Assembly (NCBI GenBank): GCA_019096195.1
Contig: JAGTXK010000125.1
Span: 124,001 to 188,000 of the forward strand
DNA from: Boletus sp. NGJ
Taxonomy: Eukaryota > Basidiomycota > Agaricomycetes > Boletales > Boletaceae
Length of the DNA: 64,000 nt
Direction: 5' to 3'
Shown here: positions 11,445 through 23,029 of the stretch, one piece after another
How positions within the stretch are numbered: position 1 is the stretch's first letter
Layout: each line of letters opens with the position of its first letter
Program-made: the position numbers and the translations under genes
The notes under the pieces: generated by a model
Database searches by the model: none
What the model was told of the DNA's origin: nothing
The model's input: the letters and a program-made list of their open reading frames with translations, nothing else

Positions 11445-14400
11445 ATGAATACTAGCAGTGCAGGAGGATACGCCCGAGGTGGTCATGGCAACCCCGCAGC
11501 CAGAGGGGCGTTTTCGCCTCGCGGTCGTGGTGGCGCTGCCAGCGGCAACCCAGGCAGAGGCGGAGGCGGCGGCCATTTCAAAGGGCCGCCCAGACGAGGC
11601 TTTCGTGGTGCGCCACCCCCTGCGCACAGGGGGGCTCCCAGGGAACGTCGGCCAGGCGGAACGTAGGTCCTTTCCCGACCTTTTGCACGACACCATCGCT
11701 GACATGTGTTTCGTCGGCACCTCAGCATCTTTATGCAGGATCGACCGAGTATAGTCGATGCCCGCATCAAAGATGGCTCTGACATGGCCGCCGTGGCTCG
11801 TTTGGACAGGTCTGATCCCGGCGTCGGCGGCGACGCATCGGACGCACCCTCCGGTCTCCCCCTTCGACCCGACTTTGGGACGCAAGGGCGAGAGATCCCG
11901 CTTCGCGCGAATTACTTTCCCGTCGACGTCCAGGGGAAGATATACCGATACACCGCCGCAATCGTCCTCCCCGATAGGAAGCTCTCACGTCCTGTCAAAC
12001 ATCGTGTGTTCGAACTCGCAGAACAGACCGTGGATTGGCAGCAGGCTGGGATGCCTGGCCACGTGGCACACGACAGCGCAGAGAAGCTAGTGGCGTCCAT
12101 CATACTCCCACAACCCCTGACGATACGTGGCACTTATTCTGACGTGCAAGAGGATGGTGCCCCATCTGAGGGAGGGACTGAATACGCGCTTACGCTCACC
12201 TCTGAAGGCGAAGTCGATCAGCAGATTTTGAACGCGTATATCGCATCCGATTATTTCCCCGAGTCCGTCTGACCTCGCACACGTATAGATGCCTCGCAGG
12301 GAACCCTGTCGACTCTCAAGCGCTTGCCAAGGTCCTTTCCGCGCTGAACCTCGTCCTGACTGCGCATACATCTCAGACGAGAATAAAGATTGGCCGTGAC
12401 GACGAAAGCAAGAAACATCCCGATCAACGGCTGTTCTTTGACGCCCCACCTCCTCAAGATATCGGAGGAGGGCTCACAGTGCGGGAGGGGTTTTACGTCT
12501 CTGTCCGACCTGCCCATCAACAGCTCATGGTCAACGTGAACACGTGTCATGCAGCATTTTACAAGCCCCAAAACTTTGTGAACGCAATGGATGAATATCG
12601 TCAATTCGTCAATGGTGGTATAGGCGCTTTTGGGACTCAAGTGCGGGTGAAGACCTGGCACAACAATCATATTGTTATGATACAGGGTATATCCAGGGAG
12701 AATGCCCGTCAGCACAAGCTATATGGCGGCCAATTTGGAAGAGTCACGATAGAACAGTACTATGAACGCAGTGAGCAAGATGATTGCATTGATTGAAAGA
12801 CCGTTGCTGACCGTGGGCAAAAGAACACTCCATTAAATTGAAATACCCCAATCTGGACCTCCTCAAGGGTCCCAACGGTAACCTTTACCCCCCTGAACTC
12901 TGCGACATCCTTCCAGACCAGGGCTTCAAGGGAGAGCTCACCGACAGCAAACATGCCACGGCGATGCTCAACGTGGCCTGCAAGCCCCCCAAAGACAACG
13001 CGAATGAGATCGTCCACCGGGGCCTCGACATGCTCGGTTTTCGGGACCAGAACCCATTGCTGGAGTCATTTGGGATCCACGTGGGCACGGAGATGGCCGT
13101 CGTGCCCGGCCGTGTCCTGGACAAACCAGGCCTGACGTACTCGTCCGACGCGCCTGCAGCCATCGATGAGCGTGCGTCGTGGAACCTTCGCGGTTTGAAA
13201 TTCGCCGTCGGTGCCCGGCTGGACAGGTGGGCAGTGCTTGTCATCCAGGACGGTGGGAAAGACGATTTCAGAGGTGCCAAGGACTCGATACTGCGGAGCA
13301 TCGTTTCTGGATTCCGGGAGATGTGCAACAAGTGCGGCATGCAGGTGCAGCCATTGGGGGAGCAAGCATATGGAGTAGCGCGACTGCCTTGCCGAGGCTA
13401 CGACCGTTTTCGGGATGACGCGATCGAGGAAATAGAGCGGGCCCTGAGGAGCCTGGTAGAGCAAATTGCGCCAGAGCTCGTCCTTGTCATGTTGTCCAGC
13501 GATGACACGGCGATTTACAATGGTCTCAAGTGGCTTTGCGACGTCAAGCTCGACATCGCCACCGTCTGCATGCAATCCAAGAAAGTCAAAAAACGACCGG
13601 GTCAAGACCAATATTTTGCGAACGTCGCATTGAAGGTCAACATGAAGCTCGGTGGTATCAACCACACGCTGGATGCGAACAGTGGGGCATGGCTCAAGAA
13701 TGCGTCGACGATGATCATGGGTATGGATGTGACCCATCCTGCGACCGGACTCTCTGCGGATGGAACACGTAGGTATCTCCACACATGGACCTGCACGTAC
13801 GACCTGAACAACCATGTTCCTGCTCAGCATCTATCGTGGCGGTTGTTGCGAGCATCGACGAACACTTTGCACAATATCCCGCGATACTTGCCCTGCGAAG
13901 GAGCAAGGTCGAGGTATCTAAACCCTGTCCCTCGCCGCATGCAACTCTCTGATGATAGCGTGGCCTAGATTGAGCGTGATCAGGGCAGTGGCGACAACAT
14001 CCTTATGGACATGTTCATCAGTCGATTCGAGCTGTACAAGGCTCGTAACAAGGGCGAATTGCCCAAGCGCGTCATTCTATTCCGCGATGGGGTCTCTGAG
14101 GTGTGTATACTATTTCGGCGATGTGACCACCTATTCACACGAGTCTCACTGCAGAGTCAATACGTGCAAGTACGCCAATATGAGTTGAGAGAGATGAAGA
14201 GGGCCTTTGAGCACTTTGCCCCGTACCAACCGAAACTCAGCATCGTCGTCTGTAGCAAGAGGCATCACACGCGCTTCTATCCCACCAAGGAGGAAGACGC
14301 TGCGCGTGATGGCAATGCACTTCCTGGCACAGTCGTCGATCGCGGTATCACGCCGGCGTACGAGTTTGATTTCTTCCTCCAAGGTTCTGTGCCTCCCTTT

Positions 14401-14791
14401 GTGTGTGAGCCCGCGCTGACCTTGCGACCTTCAAGCGCACGGCGGGATCAAAGGCACCACTCGGTCGACGCATTATTTCGTCGTGCACGACGAAAACGGG
14501 TTTAATGCGGACGACCTTGAACGCGTGACGAACGACCTGAGTTATATGTTTGCGCGCGCGACCAAGGCTGTCAGCCTCATCTCCCCGGCCTACTGGGCAG
14601 ACATTGCGTGCGAGCGGGGACGGTGCTATCTGCACAAGCTATTGATGGGAGGCAAGGATGACGGCGAGGCCAAGGAGAAGGGCAAGAAGGGCAAGGAACG
14701 GGCGGAGGACACCGTGTTCGAGAAAGCTGTGGGGATGTGGAGGACCGGTGTTTCCGGGCCGAAGTTGCGGGATAGGATGTATTACTTGTGA
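11445..14791 (+). CDS. AGO: Argonaute (PAZ-PIWI) RNAi slicer protein
   Basis: Complete Argonaute of 985 residues, which binds small RNAs and guides silencing. The model has eight exons, all with GT/AG introns of 52-63 nt and frame kept: 11445..11662, 11726..12235, 12289..12770, 12824..13768, 13828..13913, 13969..14100, 14155..14383, 14436..14791. Domains in order: an RGG/proline-rich tail (1-72), the N domain (from REIPLRANYFPVDV), linker, PAZ (about 350-410), MID (about 480-640) and PIWI (about 640-960). The slicer tetrad is visible: D705 (MDVTHP), E747 (SKVE), D787 (RDGVSE) and D923 (PAYWAD); the last is Asp where human AGO2 has His, as is known in other Argonautes. SQY replaces the usual GQY/GQF after DGVSE. 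E747 is the last codon of exon 5. The protein ends RDRMYYL, the usual hydrophobic terminus. The tail would suit arginine methylation (inferred). The next gene starts 40 bp downstream. Confidence 0.95.
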
Positions 14792-14831
14792 AAGCTGCTG
14801 GTAACTTTGTGTTGAAGTTGTCATTCGCGTG

Positions 14832-15642
14832 ATGCCTGTCGAGCTCCAAGCAAGTTGTCACTGTGGGGCCGTCCGCTTCACCGTACAAAGCCACACTCCA
14901 GTGCCCTACCAGGTCCGTCGTCCACACAGACTCGCAGGGAGAGAAGAGGCTCACCGCCCAAGTTGCTAGCTCTGCACTTGTTCCATCTGTCGCAAAGTCG
15001 GTGGTGTCGGCGGGTCTATCAACCTCGCTGCCAAAGCAGAGACGGTCGACATCACCCAGGGCCAAGAACACATCAGGTCCGTCTTTGTTCCTCCCCTTCG
15101 ACCCCCCTCCTCCTTTTTATCTTTACTAGCGTCTACCGCGCCGTACTCGACCGCGACACCCCCAAAGAATCCATCGTCACGTCCGAGCGCAGCTTTTGTG
15201 CTCGCTGCTCCGCCATGTTATGGTTGTACGACCCGGCCTGGTGCGTTTTTTCTTTCTCCCCCGCCGGCGTGACTTGACGTTCACGTCCACGTTCACCGGT
15301 GTCTTCTGCCCTCCCCTCGCCTTTCCGAACGAAAAAAGGCCGGACCTCCTTCATCCGTTTGCGTCTGCAATCGATTCCCCACCACTCGAGCCCCCAGAAC
15401 AATTGGTGCGTTTGTTCTCCTCCTCCTCCCCCCTTCTCTCCCAGTACTCGAGAGGTCGCGACGGAAAACCGAAACACGAGGGCTGACAGCCCCTCTGCGT
15501 TCTCGGTGGACAGGTGGTCGTGAAAACAAGCTCCAAGCCCGACTACGTGCGCCTCCCAGAAGGTTCAAAGCAGGTCTACAAGCATTTCGGACGGGACTCG
15601 ATCGAAAGTTGGCACCGGAAACACGGAAAGTATGTACCATGA
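14832..15642 (+). CDS. GFA/CENP-V-type zinc-binding protein
   Basis: A 164-residue protein of the GFA (glutathione-dependent formaldehyde-activating enzyme-like)/CENP-V fold, a small zinc-binding domain. Five exons: 14832..14912, 14970..15076, 15130..15240, 15339..15405, 15514..15642. Zinc ligands are seen as C9-x-C11, C29-x-C31-x2-C34 and C86-x2-C89, the family pattern. Downstream conserved pieces are LLHPFASAIDSP and GRDSIESWHRKHG. Although named after a formaldehyde-activating enzyme, most family members have no proven activity, so I do not assign a reaction. The start codon is only 40 bp after the Argonaute stop, so the two transcripts probably overlap. Intron 3 and intron 4 (98 and 108 nt) are longer than the window's norm. 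Confidence 0.88.
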
Positions 15643-16058
15643 ATGAAGAGAGAGAGCCTTTCGGCTTGGGGTGTGGTGTACCCGAGCTTTTATTTATGCT
15701 CGTGGCCGGGTCAATGCAGAAACACGCTTTCTTTCTTCATGTTGATAGACTGCGACCTGCATTATTGTCACGTCGACTGGAGTGATGGCACAGCCAATTA
15801 CTTTGAGCGGTAATCGCCCTTCAGTCACTACTTTGCTGGTGTCGTGCGTGCATTCTGAGGATCGATGGACAAAGGACATACATTATTGCAGGGTAGCAAG
15901 TACAAGCAATACACAAGGGAATGGAAAGCTGGTTACGACGTGTGGAGGAGAGATCGTAAGACGTGGAGGAACACAATCGACAGACTGCAAAGATAATCGA
16001 TACAAGACTGAGCATGATCGGAGACTTTTTTTTTTTCGTTCAAACAAACAAACGTGCG
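15643..16058. other. Convergent 3' spacer
   Basis: 415 bp between the ends of two convergent genes. It contains only 3' UTR-like sequence and a T-run at 16026-16036; no gene seen. Confidence 0.5.
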
Positions 16059-17124
16059 TTACGCAGCGTGCCTCGCAAGGGATTCCGCTGGCTTCGTGAG
16101 GATGAAACCTTTGCAAAGCAAACACGAAAATCGGTCGAGAGATTCGCTCGCGAGCATATCGGCAACACATACCTTTCAGTCCAGCCCCTCTTTCGGCTTG
16201 TCTTCCAAAGCCCAATCCAGGCCGGCTGGAGGCATTTGATAGTGTGCGGCTCGGATCACTAGCTTTTTCTTCACGCCCAAGCACGGAGGAAAGCGACCCC
16301 GTAACAGGTCGGACATCGATGCCTCCGACATGTGACGGGAGGACGTCCTTGCCGCGTTCGCGCCACGAAAGGATAGATCGCTTGTCCTTGGCGGTTTCCC
16401 GGAAGATCAGACCGACGAGCATGTTGACGCATCCGACCGAAAACAGGAAGAACGCGGTCACCAAGGGGAAGTCGCTGACGTAGTGAGAGAGGACGGAGGC
16501 GCCAATCCTTGCAAAAAAAAAAAAAAAAAAAAGGGCTCAGATAGGCGCTGTAGGAACGTCGGTGGCGACTGACAGGCATTGCATGACTCCGAGGGCGCCG
16601 ACGCCAAAGTCTTTTCCGAGGACAGGAAAAAAGCGGTCAAAGAATGCCGCAGGCCAACCTTCCACGCCCTCTCAGCTTCCATCCCTTTTATTCTGTGTGT
16701 GGCACATACCGATTTCGGACAGAATGAGTACGATCGTCTGGAAGATGATGAAGATCTGGTTCAAGACAGCCCAGAAGGCGCCGCCAGTTTGATTGGGAAC
16801 GGTGCTAGATCTAGAATGGGCATCGTCAGAAATTCAACGAATCCTCTTTTCTTTTTGTTTGATACGGAGGTTTGCGTACGGGATATAATCCGAGTTCCCC
16901 GCGTCGAACGCAGTCTGGTTGAAATTGCCATTCGTGAAGGCGTTGACAGCCTCGACGTCATCAACCAATACGAGAATGCTCGTCGCGAATACGAGCAAGA
17001 GAGCGATGATGCTTATTGCACGGACGATGTTGAGACCAATGAATACACCTGGAATGAAAGTTTTCGACACCAGCGCGGTTAGATGCATGGTGAGTCACTT
17101 ACGCGCGAAACCAGGAAGGAACAT
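16059..17124 (-). CDS. Four-helix fungal membrane protein (DUF7598-like)
   Basis: A membrane protein of about 250 residues resembling a family restricted to basidiomycetes (probably DUF7598); function unknown. Start at 17122-17124 (MFLPGFAR), then a 53-nt intron. Four hydrophobic segments are clear: IGLNIVRAISIIALLLVFAT, then WAVLNQIFIIFQTIVLILSE, then a segment around VGALGVMQCL-IGASVLSHYV, and VTAFFLFSVGCVNMLVGLIF. After the last helix comes a charged, Ser/Arg-rich cytosolic tail ending FILTKPAESLARHAA and TAA at 16059-16061. The tail is interrupted by an intron, and a longer read-through frame there is intronic. One intron carries a 20-base A-run (16513-16533, the pyrimidine tract on the sense strand). 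The gene is convergent with the GFA gene. Confidence 0.8.
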
Positions 17125-17634
17125 GCTGAACGTGAATGCCACTAGTCCGGAAACACAGCGAGCGAGCCTGCGCTTGCAACGTAGGGATACACAGGAACAA
17201 GGAGATTAGTGAGCTTGGACGACCAGCAAGCTCCAGGGAGTAAAGTTGGCAACGACAGATGCGGGGTGGTCACAGCGAAGATTCTGCAAAGATCTGCTAC
17301 TCTTCGACACTTGGGTATTAAACGTGAGGTTCTGATAGTCGAACGACAACCATTTCCTTGGAGACTGAACCTTCATTGTTCTCCGGAAGAGCAAATCGGA
17401 GTTGTTGGTCGTATATACGTAGTACGTATACAAATGGAACAATGAAAAGACAAAAATTCGGGGTCCGATAATTAGCTAAGTCTCCACAGAAAACAAAAGC
17501 TCTCCTGCAAGGCAGTGCCACGAGGGTAAAGTTCATCGCTAGCCACAAGGTCTCCACGCAGGCACGTAAGGTGTTACATGAACGGACGGGCTTGGGTATA
17601 TGACGCAAGGTATCAGAGATAGTAGACAACACTC
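17125..17634. other. Spacer, promoter of membrane protein gene and 3' end of Munc13-like gene
   Basis: About 510 bp, with no gene I can support. Open frames here are short and antisense to each other. Confidence 0.5.
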
Positions 17635-20600
17635 CTATGGGTCTTTTGTTGGTAGCGGTGGGACGGGTGGAATGTGTCCATGCCGAACACGTTGCGATCT
17701 CCTTTGCTGCTGTGCAGCTTGAGACCGCTCTTGCTCGGCTCGCATAGCCTGCATGATATCAAGCTGTTGTGCTATGAACTCCTGTGTATTTGGTCTATGG
17801 CACTAGCTGAGCTTGCTTAACCTCCAAGTCACTGAACGATTTCATACCTCATTCGTAGGATACGCATGATGGTCTCCCCGCTGAACACTTCTTTCTCTTG
17901 CTTCTCCTTCTTGCGTTCCTTGATTGTGCCAAGGTTTCTTTGATTGTAAACACTCTTGACACGCTTCTTGACAGGCACGGCCTCTCTCAAACTCTGTTGC
18001 ATCGCGCGAACACATTCTTCCATGAGCGTATCACTGCAAGCGAATTAGTCGCATCCGTGACCACAGATTTTCACTTACGTATGCCAATCGTAGTACATAC
18101 GAATCGACACCACGTCACGATACTTCTGGTTCTGAAGGGCTTCCAGCGGAACACCCTCGCCTTCAGCGTGGTAATAATCCCTCAGGAACTGCAGTTCTCG
18201 TCAGCAAACAATCTAGAGTGCAAGCCCAAGAATACTACCTTCAGCCACTTGAAAACAATGTCTACTTCCTTGTCGCTCAGAGGCTTCATATCACTCGACA
18301 GTTTAGACAATGGCGGAATGAGAAGACCCTCGATGACTGTCAGAATTTCCTTCCAGACCTTCAACATCACCGTGTCTTTGGCCGTCTCAGACAAGTGTGT
18401 ATTGAGGATATGCAAATTGGCGTCGAAGTAGTCGAAGAGTGGAACGATTGCTCGCTCGATCTCTACGTCCGTCAACTCCTCGGGACGAACGCGGGGCTTT
18501 TCGGACGATGGAAGAGGTATTTGTACTTCGTTGGAGGTTGAGCCAAGTGCAGATCGGTAGAGGCCAGTCACGTTCGCAAGGGCTTTGTTGTAATCGAGAA
18601 CCGTACCAGTCTTGATGAGACTTTTCAGTATCGTGCGCGACAGTGACTGTCTTATGAACGGTGACATCTGACGGAAGGTAAGTGGGAATAAGCACAACCT
18701 CCGAGAATTGGAGTTCACCCACTAACCTTGTCAATGAAGATACGCATCATGTCGCCTTCGCTGCGCTTCAGTGACCTGAACGCTCGTCCAAAGTAGAACT
18801 GAGCATCGTCCTTCTCCCCCTCCATACTGACACGCAGGAGAATTCGACCTTGATGCCCATGATTGGCGGCCTCAAGGTTCAGCCACACATCATGCGTCAG
18901 GAAATCGCCGTATTGTGCGGGGTTCAGGCAGATAAAACTGCGACCAACCACGTCGTGTTGACCCACCAGCGCGCGATCTCGTATACTACACATCAGCCAG
19001 AGCGGTTTGTCGACCGAGACGTCAAAAGTCTCCTCCCCTGCAGCTGGCGGTCAGAATAGTTGAATAACGAACTGAATAAATCTCACAGCGAGGGCTAAGA
19101 GTTTCGTATATCGTCCGAGTCTTGACCAGGCGATTTCCAGCTTCATCGCTGAGGGTGACGAACGTATCAAGCTGGGCCGAAGGACTGCTGTCGAGTGGTA
19201 CAAGGTCCTCTGCCATCACTATTTTCACCGTGAACAAGAACCTGGGTCTCTCAGCCTTCTCGGGCACAGGTGGAGACGCGGCCAATACGTCAGTAATTTT
19301 GTCGACTTGCATCTGGTTGTACATATTATCCAGAAGCTTTCGGGCGGATTCGACATTGTTAAGCTTGACGCACGACTCGGGCCGAAAGTTGAAGGGCTCG
19401 ACCTTCTTCTCACTCGCTGTCGTGAGTAGTTTGGCCTTTTCAATCCAGGCAGAAGACTTCTGGGGTTGTAAATAATCGGTTGGGCGAGGGAACATTTCAG
19501 TCATGAAAAGCTCTTCCACACTACGGCAATATTGCTCAACGGCCTTAGAGATGGTCTGGAAGTGCGATGAGCACAGATGCTAAGGTTCTAATCCGATACG
19601 CCCGTACCTTCGAAAGACTGGTGAAGAACCTAGCGTTCTGGTATTCATCTGACCATTCCAATTCTTGGAGGAATGATATGGGACTGCGAAGAGAATCGAA
19701 TAGGTCGACAATAGACGAACTATGGCCGTCCGCGTTTTCTGCTTCAAACTGCACTAGCACGTAAGCTTGCGCAACGCTTGGTGTCAGTTCCAAGACAAAC
19801 CTTGTCAGCAGCTATGGCCTATATCACATAGGTTAGTTAACGCAATACGTGGCGGGAGCGCACACTGACAGCTTGAACCCACTGGTTTGTCTTATTGTCG
19901 GTGTCTAGCAACCATTGCAGGACATATGACATGAAGAATTGGCTGAGATCAAAGTCAACATGACCTCTGTGACAAGTCAGCAACCGATGGCTCTGTAAAG
20001 TCGGTGGAACCTTACTTCGGACAAAACGCCTCAAACATTGACAAGAGTGTCTTCGTCCTTCCGTACAATGAGAAAATGTCCTGGATAGGAACATCTGGTG
20101 TGGGTCCATTCATGGATGATTCAAAGAGCTTCTTCGATGAACTCTGCAGGTCAGCGATAAATAATGAGACGGTCACTGCCACAACTAAAGAGACGAGGTC
20201 CACCCGACTTGAACCAGAGAGCGGGGAATCAATGACTAGATACGAAAAGGGTTGACGGGATATCATACATACCCAACAAGTGGCTCGGGGAAACGTTTAT
20301 CAAGTTGTTTCGCAGCCTTTTCCAGTTCGTCAGTCAGTAAGAGAAGTGGGAGGGCGCGATTGACACCAGGAGCTGCTTGAAGTTGTTGGATCTTCTTCTG
20401 ATAGAACTGTTCAGACAGTGCCTTGACGCGGTCTTCTAGGTCGGAAAGGCGTGCGCTGATATCCGCTTCAAAGCGAGTTACTAGACCACTTTCCCGCACA
20501 TGGTCAAGCACGTTCAGGTACGGCTGGATCTCAGATACTTTGAGGTTCGGTATGGTCTCCATTGAATGATAGAGTGAAGAGAGGAAAATGTTGTAAAGAC

Positions 20601-22490
20601 TGCCGTAGACGTTGGCCAATAACTCTGCCTGCGTGTCGAGAGAATGTAAACAAATACCCATCTGTTTTACAGCGATCACGTACGTCTTGACTTGGCCATT
20701 TGTCAACTTCAAGGTCATGAAGCACTTTCGAGACCGCCTGCAAAGCCTCAGGTATGCATTCCATCGGTACATGACCCCGTTCATAGAATTCCTTGATGAG
20801 CTCCAAGAAGCACGTGGTGCGATATGGTTGACCTATCCGCCAACGCACCGCACATTCATTGATGAGGTTGGTATGAGGGGGGCTCAGGATCGTCAATGGT
20901 ACTTCGTCTGCATCATCAACTTCGGGACCAAACATCGTCTCGAGATCGGCGGTGAGGGAATACTCAACAAGACGTTTGTAGAACTTCTTGGGATTCGGAG
21001 GAATAAATGTGAAGTTGTGTCCGACACGGATTTCATCGTCACCATCAAATTCTTCCTCGACAGCGTCTGGGACGCCATCACCACCCTGTGGCCCACCAAA
21101 TATGGATCGTCGACTTCCGATGGAGGTAGTCCCCGTGTGCCGATTAGCCGATCCAGAAGTTACAGAGTATGCAGAGCCAGGACGCGGGCTTGTGCTGGGA
21201 GGTGAACCGCCGCCATCCGCTGGTATTGATTTAGCAAGCTCCGGATTTGAAGACATCATAGCTACGATGAGTTGCGAGAGATGAGATGTTTCCAGGGTGC
21301 GCCACTGGTTCCACGCAGCATCGCTGTCGAAGTCCTCTCGTCTGCCTGGAAAAGGTATGCCAGCATTGATGTTCTTCAAACAAGTCTATCATAAATCTTT
21401 TAGAACGCTTCCGTGCGTACTAAGCTAGATCATAGTACCTTGAGGTCAACCACGGCTGCCTGGAGAAGACATCAGTTCTGTTGAAACCCGAGAACCTACA
21501 TTCATACCTTCTCTGTGCACGTCTTCCTTAGCCTATCGACCTCACTTTGCATTGCGTTTTCAGGAATCTTGAATAGCTTGGCGACAACCAATACGAATGG
21601 CATGTCGTAGATGCTCGTGCTGATGCCAGGCGTGGTGCTAACAGAGTCTCCACGATCTCGAGAGGTCGAGACGGAGTCATGACCCGACTCGCTCGAAGAT
21701 TGCGAGAGTTTCGTGTGGTACATGTCCAAACGAGAGTTTAACTCGGGTGAAACGTGGCTAAGGCCTTTGAGACAATCGCGTAGCATCCTTACGAAATGCG
21801 CAATTTGATTATTGACCTCGACTTTCCAAGCGTCGTCGACCAGCGTGGGTTCTTTCCTGAGCACGCCAGTAGCCTGTGAGGCAAACATTAAGATAAGTTC
21901 TTCGATGCTTCTGTTCTCTTTCAACTGTCTTCGAAATGGGTCGCCCATGAACTGATTGTAAAACACGGCCATAGTTCTCCGTGTCAGTTGATCGGAGTAC
22001 CTTCAAGGCACAAGTCAGGCAAAGACTGCTATCGACACGACAAACGAGCCACGCACGCGGCTTCTTTCCCCATTACTATGTTCTGCAGTTTCTGTTCGAG
22101 TACTTTGAGAAGCTTCTCAGGAAACTTGACACTCTTGGACCCATCCCTGATCTCCTTGAAGATATCGCCTATAGAGATGATAGAGTGTGATATAGCGCCT
22201 GATATTTTAGAATGGTGTTCTTTCTCTTTCGTTTCTGCACCGTTTGAGTGTGTTGCCACGACCTTGGGAGAGGTGATGTAACTCAAGATGCTATGTCAAC
22301 GCCTCAGCTGGAGTATGTGAGGTTGAGGGCAACCGTAACTCACGCCACACGTAGGGCATAGCTGAGGAGGGATCAGCAAGCGAAAGTATTTGTGACTGCG
22401 CGGCACGCACTCGAAGAGATCATCATCCGCGACACGGTACTTGGAGAGCCGTTTCTCGTGAGCGACGCTATCGTAGCTCCGTCTTGACAT
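17635..22490 (-). CDS. Munc13-like protein with MHD1-C2-MHD2 (DUF810)
   Basis: Fungal UNC-13/Munc13-like protein of roughly 1250 residues (relatives: S. pombe Git1, Ync13). Family members act at the plasma membrane in vesicle tethering, cell-wall integrity or glucose/cAMP signalling. The start at 22488-22490 gives MSRRSYDSVAHEKRLSKYR; exon 1 joins through a 50-nt intron to YALRVAILSYITSP, the usual family opening, then FKEIRDGSKSVKFPEKLLK. The central region is helical (MHD1). A C2 domain lies about 19100-19270 (FTVKIVMAEDLVPLDSSPSA, YETLSPRC). MHD2 follows, and the C-terminus has LREAVPVKKRVKSVY, NLGTIKERKKEKQE, ETIMRILRMR and an Ala/Gln/Pro tail ending PPLPTKDP with a TAG at 17635-17637. 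There are many short introns, so internal limits are approximate. Ca2+-binding Asp residues of the C2 cannot be judged fully from here. Confidence 0.88.
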
Positions 22491-23029
22491 GGAGATTGAT
22501 TAAGTGACGACCAAGCGAAGACACACTGCTCCTGAAGGATCACAGCGCCCGCGGGTAACGTTGAAAACGACGAGATAGTTGGCGAGGTGCAAGAGCAACG
22601 AGTGAGGGCAAGTACGGAAGATCGTTGTCCAATGTGCTGGCTTATCAGCCGACAACACCAAGTCAAGCACCAACAAATACCTTATTGTAATTCAATCAAG
22701 TTTCCACTCAGCTGGTTGGTCACTTAGTTCGGGTTCCTCAACCCTTCCTCACCACTAGCAACAGACACTGGATCAATTGAAAGAGAAGAGTCAAAACGAT
22801 CTGCTCGCTCGTTCCTCCTCTAATCTCAACCCAAGCTATGCGACGCCCTGTAGCATTGCGATGCAACGATGTTGTTTCAAACCGCAAGTGACCATCATTC
22901 ATCTTGGATATTTCCGCAAGAAGCTGGAGCTTCTTTGCGTAGGATACGGAGACACACTAATCAGTGTTATGTTGTAGTTCACCTGCTCCATCAATGTTGT
23001 CTAGTCCATTAATATCGCTGTATTGACAT
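22491..23029. other. Promoter of Munc13-like gene
   Basis: 540 bp between two minus-strand genes: the 3' UTR of LHS1 and the Munc13-like promoter. A 66-codon plus-strand frame (22777-22977) has no recognisable features and is probably chance. Confidence 0.5.

Noticed and set aside
11445-15642. Argonaute plus GFA gene as a defence operon
   Set aside because: GFA/CENP-V-type proteins have no known link to silencing, both genes are intron-rich and typical of the host, and closeness alone does not show joint function.
22777-22977. 66-codon plus-strand frame between Munc13-like gene and LHS1
   Set aside because: No domain, signal or neighbour logic; length is within chance in this composition.
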